Shown here: in pieces, positions 9,759 through 16,812 of the stretch
How the letters are laid out: each line of letters opens with the position of its first letter
Position numbering within the stretch: position 1 is the stretch's first letter
Assembly (NCBI RefSeq): GCF_019880205.1
Contig: NZ_CP082292.1
Location: 1,798,001-1,862,000, forward strand
From: Pantoea alfalfae
GTDB lineage: Bacteria; Pseudomonadota; Gammaproteobacteria; Enterobacterales; Enterobacteriaceae
Length of the DNA stretch: 64,000 nucleotides
Reading direction: 5' to 3'
Made by a program: the position numbers and the translations under genes
The notes under the pieces: model-generated
What the model saw: only the letters and a program-made list of their open reading frames with translations
The model's database searches: none
What the model was told of the DNA's origin: nothing

Positions 9759-10103
9759 TTAACGTGCAGCGATAATTTTAATTTCGATTTTGTACTTTGG
9801 ATTCAGCAGGCCGGCCTGAACGGTGCAGCGCACCGGCGCATTACCCGGTGAGACCCAGGCGTCCCAGGCCCGGTTCATGGCGGGGAAATCGGCTTTATCC
9901 ACCAGAAACAGCGTCGCATCCAGGATCTTACTTTTATCACTGCCGAGGCGAGTCAGGATCGCGTCAATGACCGCCAGCGCATTGGCGGTCTGCGCTTCTG
10001 CGTCGGCATCCAGATTCTCAGGCACACTGGTGTAATAGATGGTGTCGTTGTGGATCACAGCTTCGGACATACGATGTTCCGGGTCAATGCGGGTAATACT
10101 CAT
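9759..10103 (-). CDS. yoaB: YoaB, RidA/YjgF-family protein
   Basis: Small cytoplasmic protein of the RidA superfamily, whose best-known members hydrolyse reactive enamine/imine intermediates; the substrate of YoaB is not established. 114 residues, equal to E. coli. Visible are the N-terminal MSITRIDPEHRMSEAVIHN, the central NALAVIDAILTRLGSDKSKIL helix and the C-terminal PVRCTVQAGLLNPKYKIEI signature with the Arg and Cys positions of the family. The ATG at 10103 follows AGGGAG; upstream in-frame Met codons lack such a site. Confidence 0.92.
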   Translation of the reverse strand: MSITRIDPEHRMSEAVIHNDTIYYTSVPENLDADAEAQTANALAVIDAILTRLGSDKSKILDATLFLVDKADFPAMNRAWDAWVSPGNAPVRCTVQAGLLNPKYKIEIKIIAAR

Positions 10104-10170
10104 CGGTTTCTCCCTGGTTAAGTGCGCATTAGCCTGGCACACTCCCGACATCGCTGTCACGCCTTACGCC

Positions 10171-10530
10171 TTACAGGCAGCGTTGCACAATCGCCTGTCT
10201 GTCCGCTATTACCTGAGGAGCCATCCGGAAGGTCGTGAAATATTTTACCTCTGCCCCTTTTCTGTGGGGAGAGATATCCGCAAAAATCGAATCTTCCCAG
10301 GTAAAGACGCTGATCTCGTTGCCGTTCGGCTGGGTGTGGGTGGTGTTATCTCTGGCAATAACGCTGGTGGTTGACCAGCCACGATAAATACAGTCGCTGA
10401 GCTGAGGGACGGTACGGGTACTTTGACTCTGAAAAACGGGTGGCTGCAGACGAGCCTGATCAGAAGTGGGAGCCTGGCAGCCGCAAAGCAGCAGCACGCC
10501 AGCCAGAGAGCCGATGCGGTAATAGTTCAT
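10171..10530 (-). CDS. Small lipoprotein of unknown function
   Basis: A 119-residue protein with an N-terminal lipoprotein signal (MNYYRIGSLAGVLLLCGC): hydrophobic core, then lipobox L-C-G-Cys18. The mature part is polar with two further cysteines (near residues 47 and 118) that could form a disulfide, and two Trp in YRGWSTTS and VFTWEDS. A strong ribosome site, GGAGG six bases before the ATG, supports translation. I do not recognise the family. It lies at the yoaB side of the accessory segment and is read in the same direction as yoaB. Confidence 0.75.
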   Translation of the reverse strand: MNYYRIGSLAGVLLLCGCQAPTSDQARLQPPVFQSQSTRTVPQLSDCIYRGWSTTSVIARDNTTHTQPNGNEISVFTWEDSIFADISPHRKGAEVKYFTTFRMAPQVIADRQAIVQRCL

Positions 10531-10617
10531 AACATGCCTCCGCCTGAGTCAGGCAGTCGGGTTAAGGCCATCTGCATAACATCGCCTGAACGACAATGTT
10601 AAGCCAGTCTCAGCACG

Positions 10618-10653
10618 TCAGCTTACGGGTGCCACATCCCAACAGTAAGCTGA
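10618..10653. repeat. Intergenic inverted repeat
   Basis: TCAGCTTAC (10618-10626) pairs perfectly with GTAAGCTGA (10645-10653) across an 18-base loop; TTTAATC follows on the plus strand. It lies in the 351-base gap between the lipoprotein gene and the 55-residue ORF. It may be a weak terminator or part of an untranslated RNA. Nothing else is recognisable in this gap. Confidence 0.45.
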
Positions 10654-10881
10654 TTTAATCATTATAAGCCGGGCCTTTGTTTCCTCGCTGCGTTCCTCTG
10701 CATTTGCTAACTGCATCACACTGTCTGCATCATGATCATGAGCCGCGGACGTTGTCACTGTTGCAGCCCTGCTGCACTAAAGCAGCATAAAGCGTCGAAA
10801 GAGCGGGAGAAGTGAGGGCACGCGCGGCAGAAAAATGTTATAAAACAGCAGATAAATCGCGCTACGGATGAGGATTCAGGC

Positions 10882-11049
10882 ATGGCGAATACGCAGTATC
10901 TTTTTTGGGTGATGGTCAGCGCACTGACGCTGCTGTTTATTGTGGTTTCGGCATTTGTTGGATTGTCCCGTGGCAGTAAGCAGGGATTTATCACCTTTGC
11001 GGTGCTGTTCATCGTTATGCTGGCGGGTGCGTTGTACGTCCGCTTATAA
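10882..11049 (+). CDS. Small two-helix membrane protein, 55 residues
   Basis: Short ORF MANTQYLFWVMVSALTLLFI onward, ending ALYVRL, with ATG at 10882 and TAA at 11047-11049. The ribosome site GAGGA lies seven bases upstream. Two hydrophobic helices (about residues 6-27 and 36-52) are separated by a short positively charged turn (LSRGSKQG), predicting a helical hairpin in the inner membrane. I do not recognise a family. Its codon use looks like real coding sequence and it is the only convincing ORF between the two AT-rich stretches. Confidence 0.65.
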   Translation: MANTQYLFWVMVSALTLLFIVVSAFVGLSRGSKQGFITFAVLFIVMLAGALYVRL

Positions 11050-11188
11050 GCAGGTCACAACAGCAGCGTCGCCCACAATCGTGATATCAGGTCACCAGCC
11101 AGAAACAGATAAACGCCCTGTACCAGAATGAGCCGTATCTGACTGAGCGGCCTGCTTTATTTGCCGCTTTTTATCTGGCCAGTGTTGA

Positions 11189-11389
11189 ATCAACCCTGCT
11201 ATTGCTGCTCAAAAAACTCACCAGGCAAGGGTATCGCTTACCGCGAAAATCCGCCGTGATATTGATGGTGAGATCCTGCTGCTTCCCATCTGGACGTCGT
11301 TTGCGTTATGTTCTTCTCTGGATTACCCGCCATCGGATCGATATGTCTCCCCGCCAGCACGCCCACCTGTCCAGGCGGCGAATATCTGA
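11189..11389 (+). pseudogene. Possible decayed coding fragment
   Basis: The 385 bases between the 55-residue ORF and the ClpP-like gene contain no intact gene, but two overlapping open frames look protein-like. One (about 11094-11240) includes NEPYLTERPALFAAFYLAS, without a start codon. A second, in another frame, includes TAKIRRDIDGEILLLPIW and ends at TGA 11387-11389. A frameshifted relic of one gene is possible. Family unknown; chance open frames in GC-rich DNA cannot be excluded. Confidence 0.2.
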
Positions 11390-11434
11390 TAAAAAGGCAC
11401 TCGACCAGCAGGTATAATTAACGTTATTTTTTTG

Positions 11435-12109
11435 CTAGCTGCTGGCCTCTGAAGTGAAGATGTAATAAGCGACATCAGCAGGGGCGATTCCTTCAACACG
11501 TTTTTGTGCAATACCCTGTTTTACAGATTCTGGAAAACGCAGGTAAATACGATGATCTTCACTGAATAAGGCCTTGTCTATTTCTTTGCCGTCATCTTTG
11601 AAACAGGATGCATAGGTGTCCCTGAATATTTTAGTGGCATTATCGATATCTCTGCTGAGTAAAGTGACTTCATTTTTTTTCAGATAGTTATTCTGAATGT
11701 TTTGACTCGCTACAGGGTGGATTAAAAACGTTGCGCTGGGTAATGTTTCCCTTTTCGCACCTGCACAATAGATGAGAGTAGCCGCCGAACCCGTCATTGC
11801 GGCATTGATGGTTTTTATCGGAATCCTTGACCCTCTGACGGCCTGGCCGCCCATATAGCCAGCTTCCATGTCGCCGCCAAAGCTGTTTATATAAATCGAT
11901 ATTTCTTTTACAGCAGGATAACTTGCATTAATATCATCGATGCCTGCCATCAATTCTGCCACTTTATTGCCATTAACCTCGCCAATGTAAACAATTTTTG
12001 CCGATTTTATCTCTTGTGCCTTCAGGGTGTTATTCATCACCACTGACGTTTTTGCTATGCAGCAAGCCGAAGTGACGCCAAATAATAGAAAAGTGAAATA
12101 ACGCACCAT
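11435..12109 (-). CDS. Exported ClpP-like serine peptidase
   Basis: 224 residues with an N-terminal hydrophobic signal (MVRYFTFLLFGVTSACCIA), so probably periplasmic or membrane-anchored. The rest follows the ClpP fold: ISIYINSFGGDMEAG near 70-84 matches ClpP's IYINSPGG region, AAMTGSAATLIYCAGAKR carries the nucleophile Ser108 in the position of ClpP's GQAASMGA, FLIHPVA gives His131 (ClpP MIHQP), and SEDHRIYLRFPESVKQGIA gives Asp185 (ClpP TERDRFLS). A complete Ser-His-Asp triad is therefore visible. No ATPase partner lies nearby. The start at 12109 follows GGAG by six bases; an ATG at 12121 lacks a ribosome site. Last gene of a putative three-gene leftward unit. Substrate unknown. Confidence 0.75.
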   Translation of the reverse strand: MVRYFTFLLFGVTSACCIAKTSVVMNNTLKAQEIKSAKIVYIGEVNGNKVAELMAGIDDINASYPAVKEISIYINSFGGDMEAGYMGGQAVRGSRIPIKTINAAMTGSAATLIYCAGAKRETLPSATFLIHPVASQNIQNNYLKKNEVTLLSRDIDNATKIFRDTYASCFKDDGKEIDKALFSEDHRIYLRFPESVKQGIAQKRVEGIAPADVAYYIFTSEASS

Positions 12110-12150
12110 AAAAAACTCCATTTAAGGGTATGACGCTTTCAGTTTAAGGA

Positions 12151-12390
12151 TCAGTAATGTTTGAAAAGAAAGTAGCCGGTCGTCATTTCAATCGTGATGA
12201 TATAAAAGAGAATTATGACAAGTATCAACAGCAAACTCGCTCTGGCGTAGTTTTTCTTTGAACGTTTAGTCCTTCGGTTTAAGGACCAGTAAAGCAGCAT
12301 GAAAAGATTTAATACGGGTATGCCGGTTAAAATTAATGTGACAATCCAATCCCATAGAGAGACATCATCGACGTGTTGATTATTTTCCAC
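12151..12390 (-). CDS. Small two-helix inner-membrane protein, 79 residues
   Basis: Starts at GTG 12390 (ENNQHVDDVSLWDWI follows the initiator) with no clear ribosome site, so the start is uncertain. Two membrane helices (about residues 14-34 and 52-71) flank a strongly basic loop (LNRRTKRSKKNYARAS), placing the loop in the cytoplasm. The pattern of Trp, I-P-V-x-N-L and S-K-K-N-Y-A-R-A-S between helices recalls small membrane proteins of unknown function seen widely in bacteria. It lies 41 bases upstream of the ClpP-like gene, same strand. Confidence 0.65.
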   Translation of the reverse strand: MENNQHVDDVSLWDWIVTLILTGIPVLNLFMLLYWSLNRRTKRSKKNYARASLLLILVIILFYIITIEMTTGYFLFKHY

Positions 12391-12449
12391 AGTGTTTTTT
12401 ACGCTATGTGAGTGGTGGAATAACGACGTTAGCCGCTACGACGTGCAGA

Positions 12450-12683
12450 TCATTTTCTGACTGCTGGCGAGTTTTTATTGATTCGCTGAGGATAAACGTC
12501 AGACCAGTCTGGTTGTTCGCCGGACATAATCGCGCGCCGCTGTGCAGGGCTGATTCCCTGGTTTATATGCGGCATGACAGTTTCACTATGTTGTCCGACT
12601 GGGTTAAGTTTGACCTCATCGTTGGTAACGCAACCGCTCAGCGTCAGAATCACTAAGCTATACCGGGGTAATTTAGGGAACAA
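12450..12683 (-). CDS. Small lipoprotein, 77 residues
   Basis: The frame starts at TTG 12683, eight bases after AAGGAG, and encodes MFPKLPRYSLVILTLSGC with a clear lipobox (L-S-G-Cys18). The mature peptide is about 60 residues, polar, with a QGISPAQRRAIMSGEQPDW stretch. Family not recognised. It lies 59 bases upstream of the two-helix membrane protein gene and could be the first gene of a leftward operon ending with the ClpP-like peptidase. The unusual start codon lowers certainty. Confidence 0.6.
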   Translation of the reverse strand: MFPKLPRYSLVILTLSGCVTNDEVKLNPVGQHSETVMPHINQGISPAQRRAIMSGEQPDWSDVYPQRINKNSPAVRK

Positions 12684-13401
12684 TGATATTTCTCCTTATT
12701 GATGTAATGGTGTCCAGTTTGACAGATAGATGCAACAGCGTAGCAACAGCCAGATTACATCCCACTTAACTTATAATATAAAATCCCACTTCATTTACAT
12801 TAACGGATATCTTTAGCGAGATAGTCTCAAACGGTCTTTTAAAGAGGACGGATGCCGTGGGCATCATTTCTATTGTGATGTGGCTGCATCAGAGAAAAAA
12901 TTCAATCCGCTAGCGCTCATGATTTTCGTTTAAATTCTGTCTCTTTTATATCAGGGATTTTTTCTTATAACAACATAACGATGTTTAATGCTATTCCTGT
13001 TGAGTTTTTATTTAATGTAATCTTTCCTCGTGCATAATTGTGCTTTGAATCGCATCATTACCTGTTCGTGCCCCTATATTATAGGCAGTTAAGTTCCGCC
13101 TTTTATTCATTAAACAAGTAAGAGGTTTTTTAAAATCACAGACTTTTCAGCGGCGAATTATTAAACCCGCTATCAGACTGACGTCAATGATAACGCGGCT
13201 GGGGGAAGCGAATAGGCCTCCGATTAACCGGTACGTTATCAGCACCGGCTGTGACGCAAGGCTGTATCACGCAGTGGCGAAGCAGAGTCTGCGGCAGCGC
13301 CCGCATTTCTGATATCTTTTGCGAGCCTTGCAAAACAGATGGCAGGAGTAAGCTACACTCAAAGGGCATAGCAAAATTGCTATCTGACACCGGAGGAAAT
13401 T
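12684..13401. other. AT-rich 718-base gap without a recognised gene
   Basis: No credible ORF on either strand. Visible small structures: a direct repeat ATCCCACTT at 12759-12767 and 12783-12791 (24-base period); a GATGCC-GTG-GGCATC hairpin near 12851-12865; and CCTATATTATAGG near 13072-13084, a short palindrome. Base composition is clearly richer in A and T than the flanking core genes. It must contain the promoter of the leftward lipoprotein gene and of the rightward acidic-peptide gene. Confidence 0.6.
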
Positions 13402-13509
13402 ATGTCTGAACGCCCTGATTACGATGAACCGCTGCCCGATGACGCTGAGATTTATCCTGAAGATGAGGAAGAAGATGAAGAAGAGGAGCCATTAGAAAAG
13501 GATGTCTAG
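13402..13509 (+). CDS. Very acidic 35-residue protein
   Basis: ATG 13402 follows a strong ribosome site (GGAGG, five-base spacer) and the frame ends at TAG 13507-13509. The product begins MSERPDYDEPLPDDAEIYPE and continues with an almost unbroken Glu/Asp run before ending PLEKDV; about half of its residues are acidic, with no hydrophobic core. A good terminator follows 40 bases downstream, giving a compact self-contained transcription unit. I do not recognise a family. Such a peptide could be a binding partner or metal-interacting peptide, but nothing in the sequence decides. Confidence 0.65.
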   Translation: MSERPDYDEPLPDDAEIYPEDEEEDEEEEPLEKDV

Positions 13510-13549
13510 CGTCACCTGTATAGTCTTTTATGACGCTTTATCGCGTTGC

Positions 13550-13586
13550 ACCGCAAAACCGCCTGCGTGCAGTTTTGCGGTTTCTT
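13550..13586 (+). terminator. Terminator after the acidic peptide gene
   Basis: ACCGCAAAAC (13550-13559) pairs with GTTTTGCGGT (13572-13581), followed by TTCTT. The arms are ten bases and perfect. Confidence 0.75.
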
Positions 13587-13805
13587 ACGCCGCCTGAGTT
13601 GATTGCAAAAATTCCCCTCCCGGCTCGTTTCGACGATCAAACTGATAAATACAGCAAATGAAACTCTTTTTATTCAGTGATATCGATATCAACCCTTTCC
13701 TGAAGTGCTTAAAAACGTCAAATCGTGATGTTTATTAAATTAACATTGATTGTAATTATAAACTCTTTATTCGTTCTGATTTTGATTTAACGCATTTTGT
13801 CACCT

Positions 13806-13825
13806 TGCTGACTCAGTAGTCAGCA
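13806..13825. promoter_or_regulatory. Operator-like inverted repeat before cah
   Basis: TGCTGACT and AGTCAGCA form a perfect eight-base dyad around CAGT. It overlaps a possible -35 element (TTGCTG, 13805-13810) with TAGTAT as a possible -10 18 bases later (13829-13834). A repressor site is plausible; the regulator is unknown. The rest of the 361 bases between the acidic-peptide gene and cah is AT-rich and shows no ORF. Confidence 0.4.
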
Positions 13826-13831
13826 GAATAG

Positions 13832-13867
13832 TATCCCTGCCGCAAATAAGCTTATAAAGCAGGGATA
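13832..13867 (+). promoter_or_regulatory. Hairpin covering the cah ribosome-binding site
   Basis: TATCCCTGC (13832-13840) pairs perfectly with GCAGGGATA (13859-13867) over an 18-base loop. The 3' arm contains AGGGA (13861-13865), the ribosome site five bases before the cah ATG at 13871. If the transcript starts upstream of 13832, folding would hide the ribosome site, suggesting translational control. If transcription starts inside it, the element acts only at DNA level. Confidence 0.4.
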
Positions 13868-13870
13868 AAA

Positions 13871-14608
13871 ATGAAATTACCAAAAATGTTAAGTCTTGTT
13901 GTGGCGCTTTCTACCCTCAACGTAGCCGGTGCGGCGGAACCGCACTGGACGTACGAAGGCAAAGCTGGCCCGGAACACTGGAGCGAACTGACCAGCGACT
14001 TCCACATCTGTCACGAAGGTAAGTCCCAGTCGCCAATCAATATTAAAGATCCGATTGAGGGGCATTTACAGGCACTCGATCTGGCCTACCACACATCGGC
14101 TGAGAAGGTGCTCAACAATGGCCACACGATTCAGGTGACCGTTGATGAAGAAGATGATTTTGTACTGGATAGTGAAAAGTTCACGCTGCGCCAGTATCAC
14201 TTCCATACGCCGAGTGAGAACCAGATTAATGGGCACACCTTTCCCCTGGAAGCCCACTTTGTGCATAGCAAAGAGGATGGCGATCTGGCCGTGGTCGCGG
14301 TGATGTTTGAGGTCGGTAAAGAGAATCCGGCGCTGACACCTTTGATTGACGCTATGCCGAAACAGGAGAACCAGCAGGTAAGTATTAATCGCCAGGTAAA
14401 TTTACGGGATCTCTTTCCGGAAGATCTGCACTATTATCGTTTCAGCGGCTCCCTGACGACGCCACCCTGTAGCGAAGGGATTCGCTGGCTGGTGCTGAAA
14501 CAGCCGGTTACGCTCTCTCAGGCGCAGCTTGACGCCTTTAAACAGGCGCTGAAAACCACCAATAATCGTCCGTTGCAGCATCTCAATGGGCGCATGATTG
14601 TAGAGTAA
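13871..14608 (+). CDS. cah: Periplasmic alpha-type carbonic anhydrase
   Basis: Zinc enzyme that interconverts CO2 and bicarbonate, here exported. An N-terminal signal peptide (MKLPKMLSLVVALSTLNVAG, cleavage near residue 21) precedes an alpha-class domain. Family motifs are SQSPINI, the zinc ligands His110 and His112 (QYHFHTPSE) and His129 (LEAHFVHS), and the C-terminal YRFSGSLTTPPCSEGIRW. Two cysteines (near 47 and 199) fit the usual disulfide. 245 residues is normal. It stands alone in the accessory segment, with its own control region and a terminator downstream. Confidence 0.95.
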   Translation: MKLPKMLSLVVALSTLNVAGAAEPHWTYEGKAGPEHWSELTSDFHICHEGKSQSPINIKDPIEGHLQALDLAYHTSAEKVLNNGHTIQVTVDEEDDFVLDSEKFTLRQYHFHTPSENQINGHTFPLEAHFVHSKEDGDLAVVAVMFEVGKENPALTPLIDAMPKQENQQVSINRQVNLRDLFPEDLHYYRFSGSLTTPPCSEGIRWLVLKQPVTLSQAQLDAFKQALKTTNNRPLQHLNGRMIVE

Positions 14609-14682
14609 GCACAGCGGTTTCTGCTTCCTTTCGCGGTGCGACTTTTCCATCAGGAATCCCGGTGCTGCGAGCGCTTCTCTTC

Positions 14683-14705
14683 AGGCGGCCCCGTGCCGCC
14701 TTTTT
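14683..14705 (+). terminator. Terminator after cah
   Basis: AGGCGGC (14683-14689) pairs with GCCGCCT (14695-14701) followed by TTTT. A short but GC-rich stem. Confidence 0.75.
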
Positions 14706-14851
14706 CCTCATCTTTCAGACGCGATCCAGAGTCTTTAGCTGCCACGCTCCCAACCGCTGAAAATAGATAAGATATTGATAATTATCAATTTTGCTTTGTT
14801 GATCCAATACTGACATAATTACAGTGTTTTTGCCGTTCTTAGTGAGGGTAT

Positions 14852-16768
14852 GTGGCAGACGATTTTGCAGTGGATGGCGCGCTGGCGCTGGCGATCGCAG
14901 GCTTTAAGCCGCGTGAAGCACAGCGTGAGATGGCGCAGGCGGTATCTGAAGCCGTAAAACAGCAGGGTGAACTGGTGGTCGAGGCCGGTACCGGTACCGG
15001 AAAAACTTATGCCTACCTGGCTCCCGCTCTGCGGGCCGGTAAAAAAGTGATTGTCTCCACCGGATCCAAAGCGCTGCAGGATCAGCTCTATGGCCGTGAT
15101 CTGCCTACGATGATCAAGGCGCTGGATTTCAAAGGTAAAACGGCCTTGCTGAAAGGACGCTCTAACTACCTTTGCCTGGAACGCATGGAACAGCAATCGA
15201 TGGCGGGCGGCGATCTCACCGCGCAGGGGCTGACCGATCTGGTGACGCTACGCAACTGGTCATCGCAGACGGAAGATGGCGACATCAGCAGCTGTGCGGG
15301 CGTGACCGAAGACAGCCCGGTCTGGCCGCTGGTCACCAGCACCAACGATAACTGCCTCGGCACTGACTGCCCGCGCTATAAAGAGTGCTTTGTGGTCAGG
15401 GCGCGTAAACGCGCAATGGACGCCGATGTGGTGGTCGTGAACCACCATCTTTTTCTTGCCGATCTGGTGGTGAAAGAGGGCGGCTTTGGCGAACTTATTC
15501 CCGAAGCGGATGTGATGATCTTCGACGAAGCCCATCAGCTGCCCGATATCGCCAGTCAGTATTTTGGTCAGCAGCTCTCCAGCCGCCAGTTACTCGATCT
15601 CGCCAAAGATATTATTACCGCCTACCGCACCGAGGTGCGTGATGCTCAGCAGCTGCAGAAATCCGCTGACCGCCTGGCGCAGTGCGCGCAGGATTTTCGC
15701 CTGTCATTAGGCGATCCCGGCTATCGCGGTAACCTGCGTGAACTGCTGAGCGATAACAACATCCTGCGGATGTTTACGCTGCTGGATGATGCGCTTGAGC
15801 TCTGTTACGACGTTATCAAACTCTCACTGGGCCGTTCAGCCCTGCTGGATGCCGCCTTCGAGCGAGCCGCGCTCTACCGTACCCGGTTAAAACGGTTACG
15901 GGCGATTAACGAGCCGGGCTACAGCTACTGGTATGAATGCACTTCCCGCCACTTTATCCTGGCGCTCACGCCGCTCTCGGTAGCGGAACGCTTCCGTGAG
16001 GTGATGGATAACCGCAAGGCCGCATGGATTTTCACCTCGGCCACCCTGGCGGTAGATGAGAAAATGGCCCACTTTGCCGAACGGCTGGGTGTCAATGCGG
16101 CAAAGAGCCTGATCCTGAACAGTCCGTTTGACTTTGCGAAGCAGGCTTTGCTCTGTGTACCACGCAATCTCCCGGAACCTAACCGTCCCGGTGGCGCGCG
16201 CCAGCTGGCCGCAATGATGAAACCGTTGATCGATGCGAATAAAGGCCGCTGTTTCTTCCTCTGTACTTCGCATCTGATGATGCGAGAGCTGGCCGCAGAG
16301 TTTCGCGCCTCGATGACACTGCCGGTGCTGGTGCAGGGTGAAACCAGCAAAGGTCAGTTACTGAAGCAGTTTATCGAGAAGGGTAATGCTCTGCTGGTGG
16401 CGACCAGCAGCTTCTGGGAAGGCGTGGATGTGCGGGGTGATGCGCTGTCCCTGGTGATCATCGACAAACTACCGTTCACCTCACCGGAAGATCCGCTGCT
16501 AAAAGCCCGAATGGAAGATTGCCGGATTCGCGGCGGCGATCCCTTTGCGGATGTGCAGTTGCCGGATGCGGTGATTACCCTGAAGCAGGGTGTAGGCCGT
16601 CTGATCCGTGATACGGACGATCGTGGTGTGCTGGTCATTTGCGATCAGCGTCTGGTCTCACGGCCTTATGGCGCACTGTTTCTTAACAGCCTGCCGCCGA
16701 CGCCGCGCACCCGCGACATTGCTCAGGCCATCGCCTTTATCCGCCAGCAACCCGAACCAGACGCGTAA
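14852..16768 (+). CDS. yoaA: YoaA, XPD/DinG-like iron-sulfur DNA helicase
   Basis: Superfamily 2 helicase related to DinG and XPD, linked in E. coli to repair of stalled replication through contact with the polymerase III chi subunit. 638 residues. Walker A is EAGTGTGKTYAYLAPAL (near residue 45), the DEAH box is FDEAHQLPD (near 225), and four cysteines between them (NYLCLER, SSCAGV, DNCLGTDC, KECFVV) can hold the iron-sulfur cluster. C-terminal motifs TSSFWEGVDVRGD and KQGVGRLIRD are intact. The start is GTG 14852 after GAGGG. tsaB follows 44 bases later, same strand. Confidence 0.95.
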   Translation: MADDFAVDGALALAIAGFKPREAQREMAQAVSEAVKQQGELVVEAGTGTGKTYAYLAPALRAGKKVIVSTGSKALQDQLYGRDLPTMIKALDFKGKTALLKGRSNYLCLERMEQQSMAGGDLTAQGLTDLVTLRNWSSQTEDGDISSCAGVTEDSPVWPLVTSTNDNCLGTDCPRYKECFVVRARKRAMDADVVVVNHHLFLADLVVKEGGFGELIPEADVMIFDEAHQLPDIASQYFGQQLSSRQLLDLAKDIITAYRTEVRDAQQLQKSADRLAQCAQDFRLSLGDPGYRGNLRELLSDNNILRMFTLLDDALELCYDVIKLSLGRSALLDAAFERAALYRTRLKRLRAINEPGYSYWYECTSRHFILALTPLSVAERFREVMDNRKAAWIFTSATLAVDEKMAHFAERLGVNAAKSLILNSPFDFAKQALLCVPRNLPEPNRPGGARQLAAMMKPLIDANKGRCFFLCTSHLMMRELAAEFRASMTLPVLVQGETSKGQLLKQFIEKGNALLVATSSFWEGVDVRGDALSLVIIDKLPFTSPEDPLLKARMEDCRIRGGDPFADVQLPDAVITLKQGVGRLIRDTDDRGVLVICDQRLVSRPYGALFLNSLPPTPRTRDIAQAIAFIRQQPEPDA

Positions 16769-16812
16769 TTTTATGCTAAGATGCGCGCCGTTTTCTTTCT
16801 TCTGAGGTAGTC

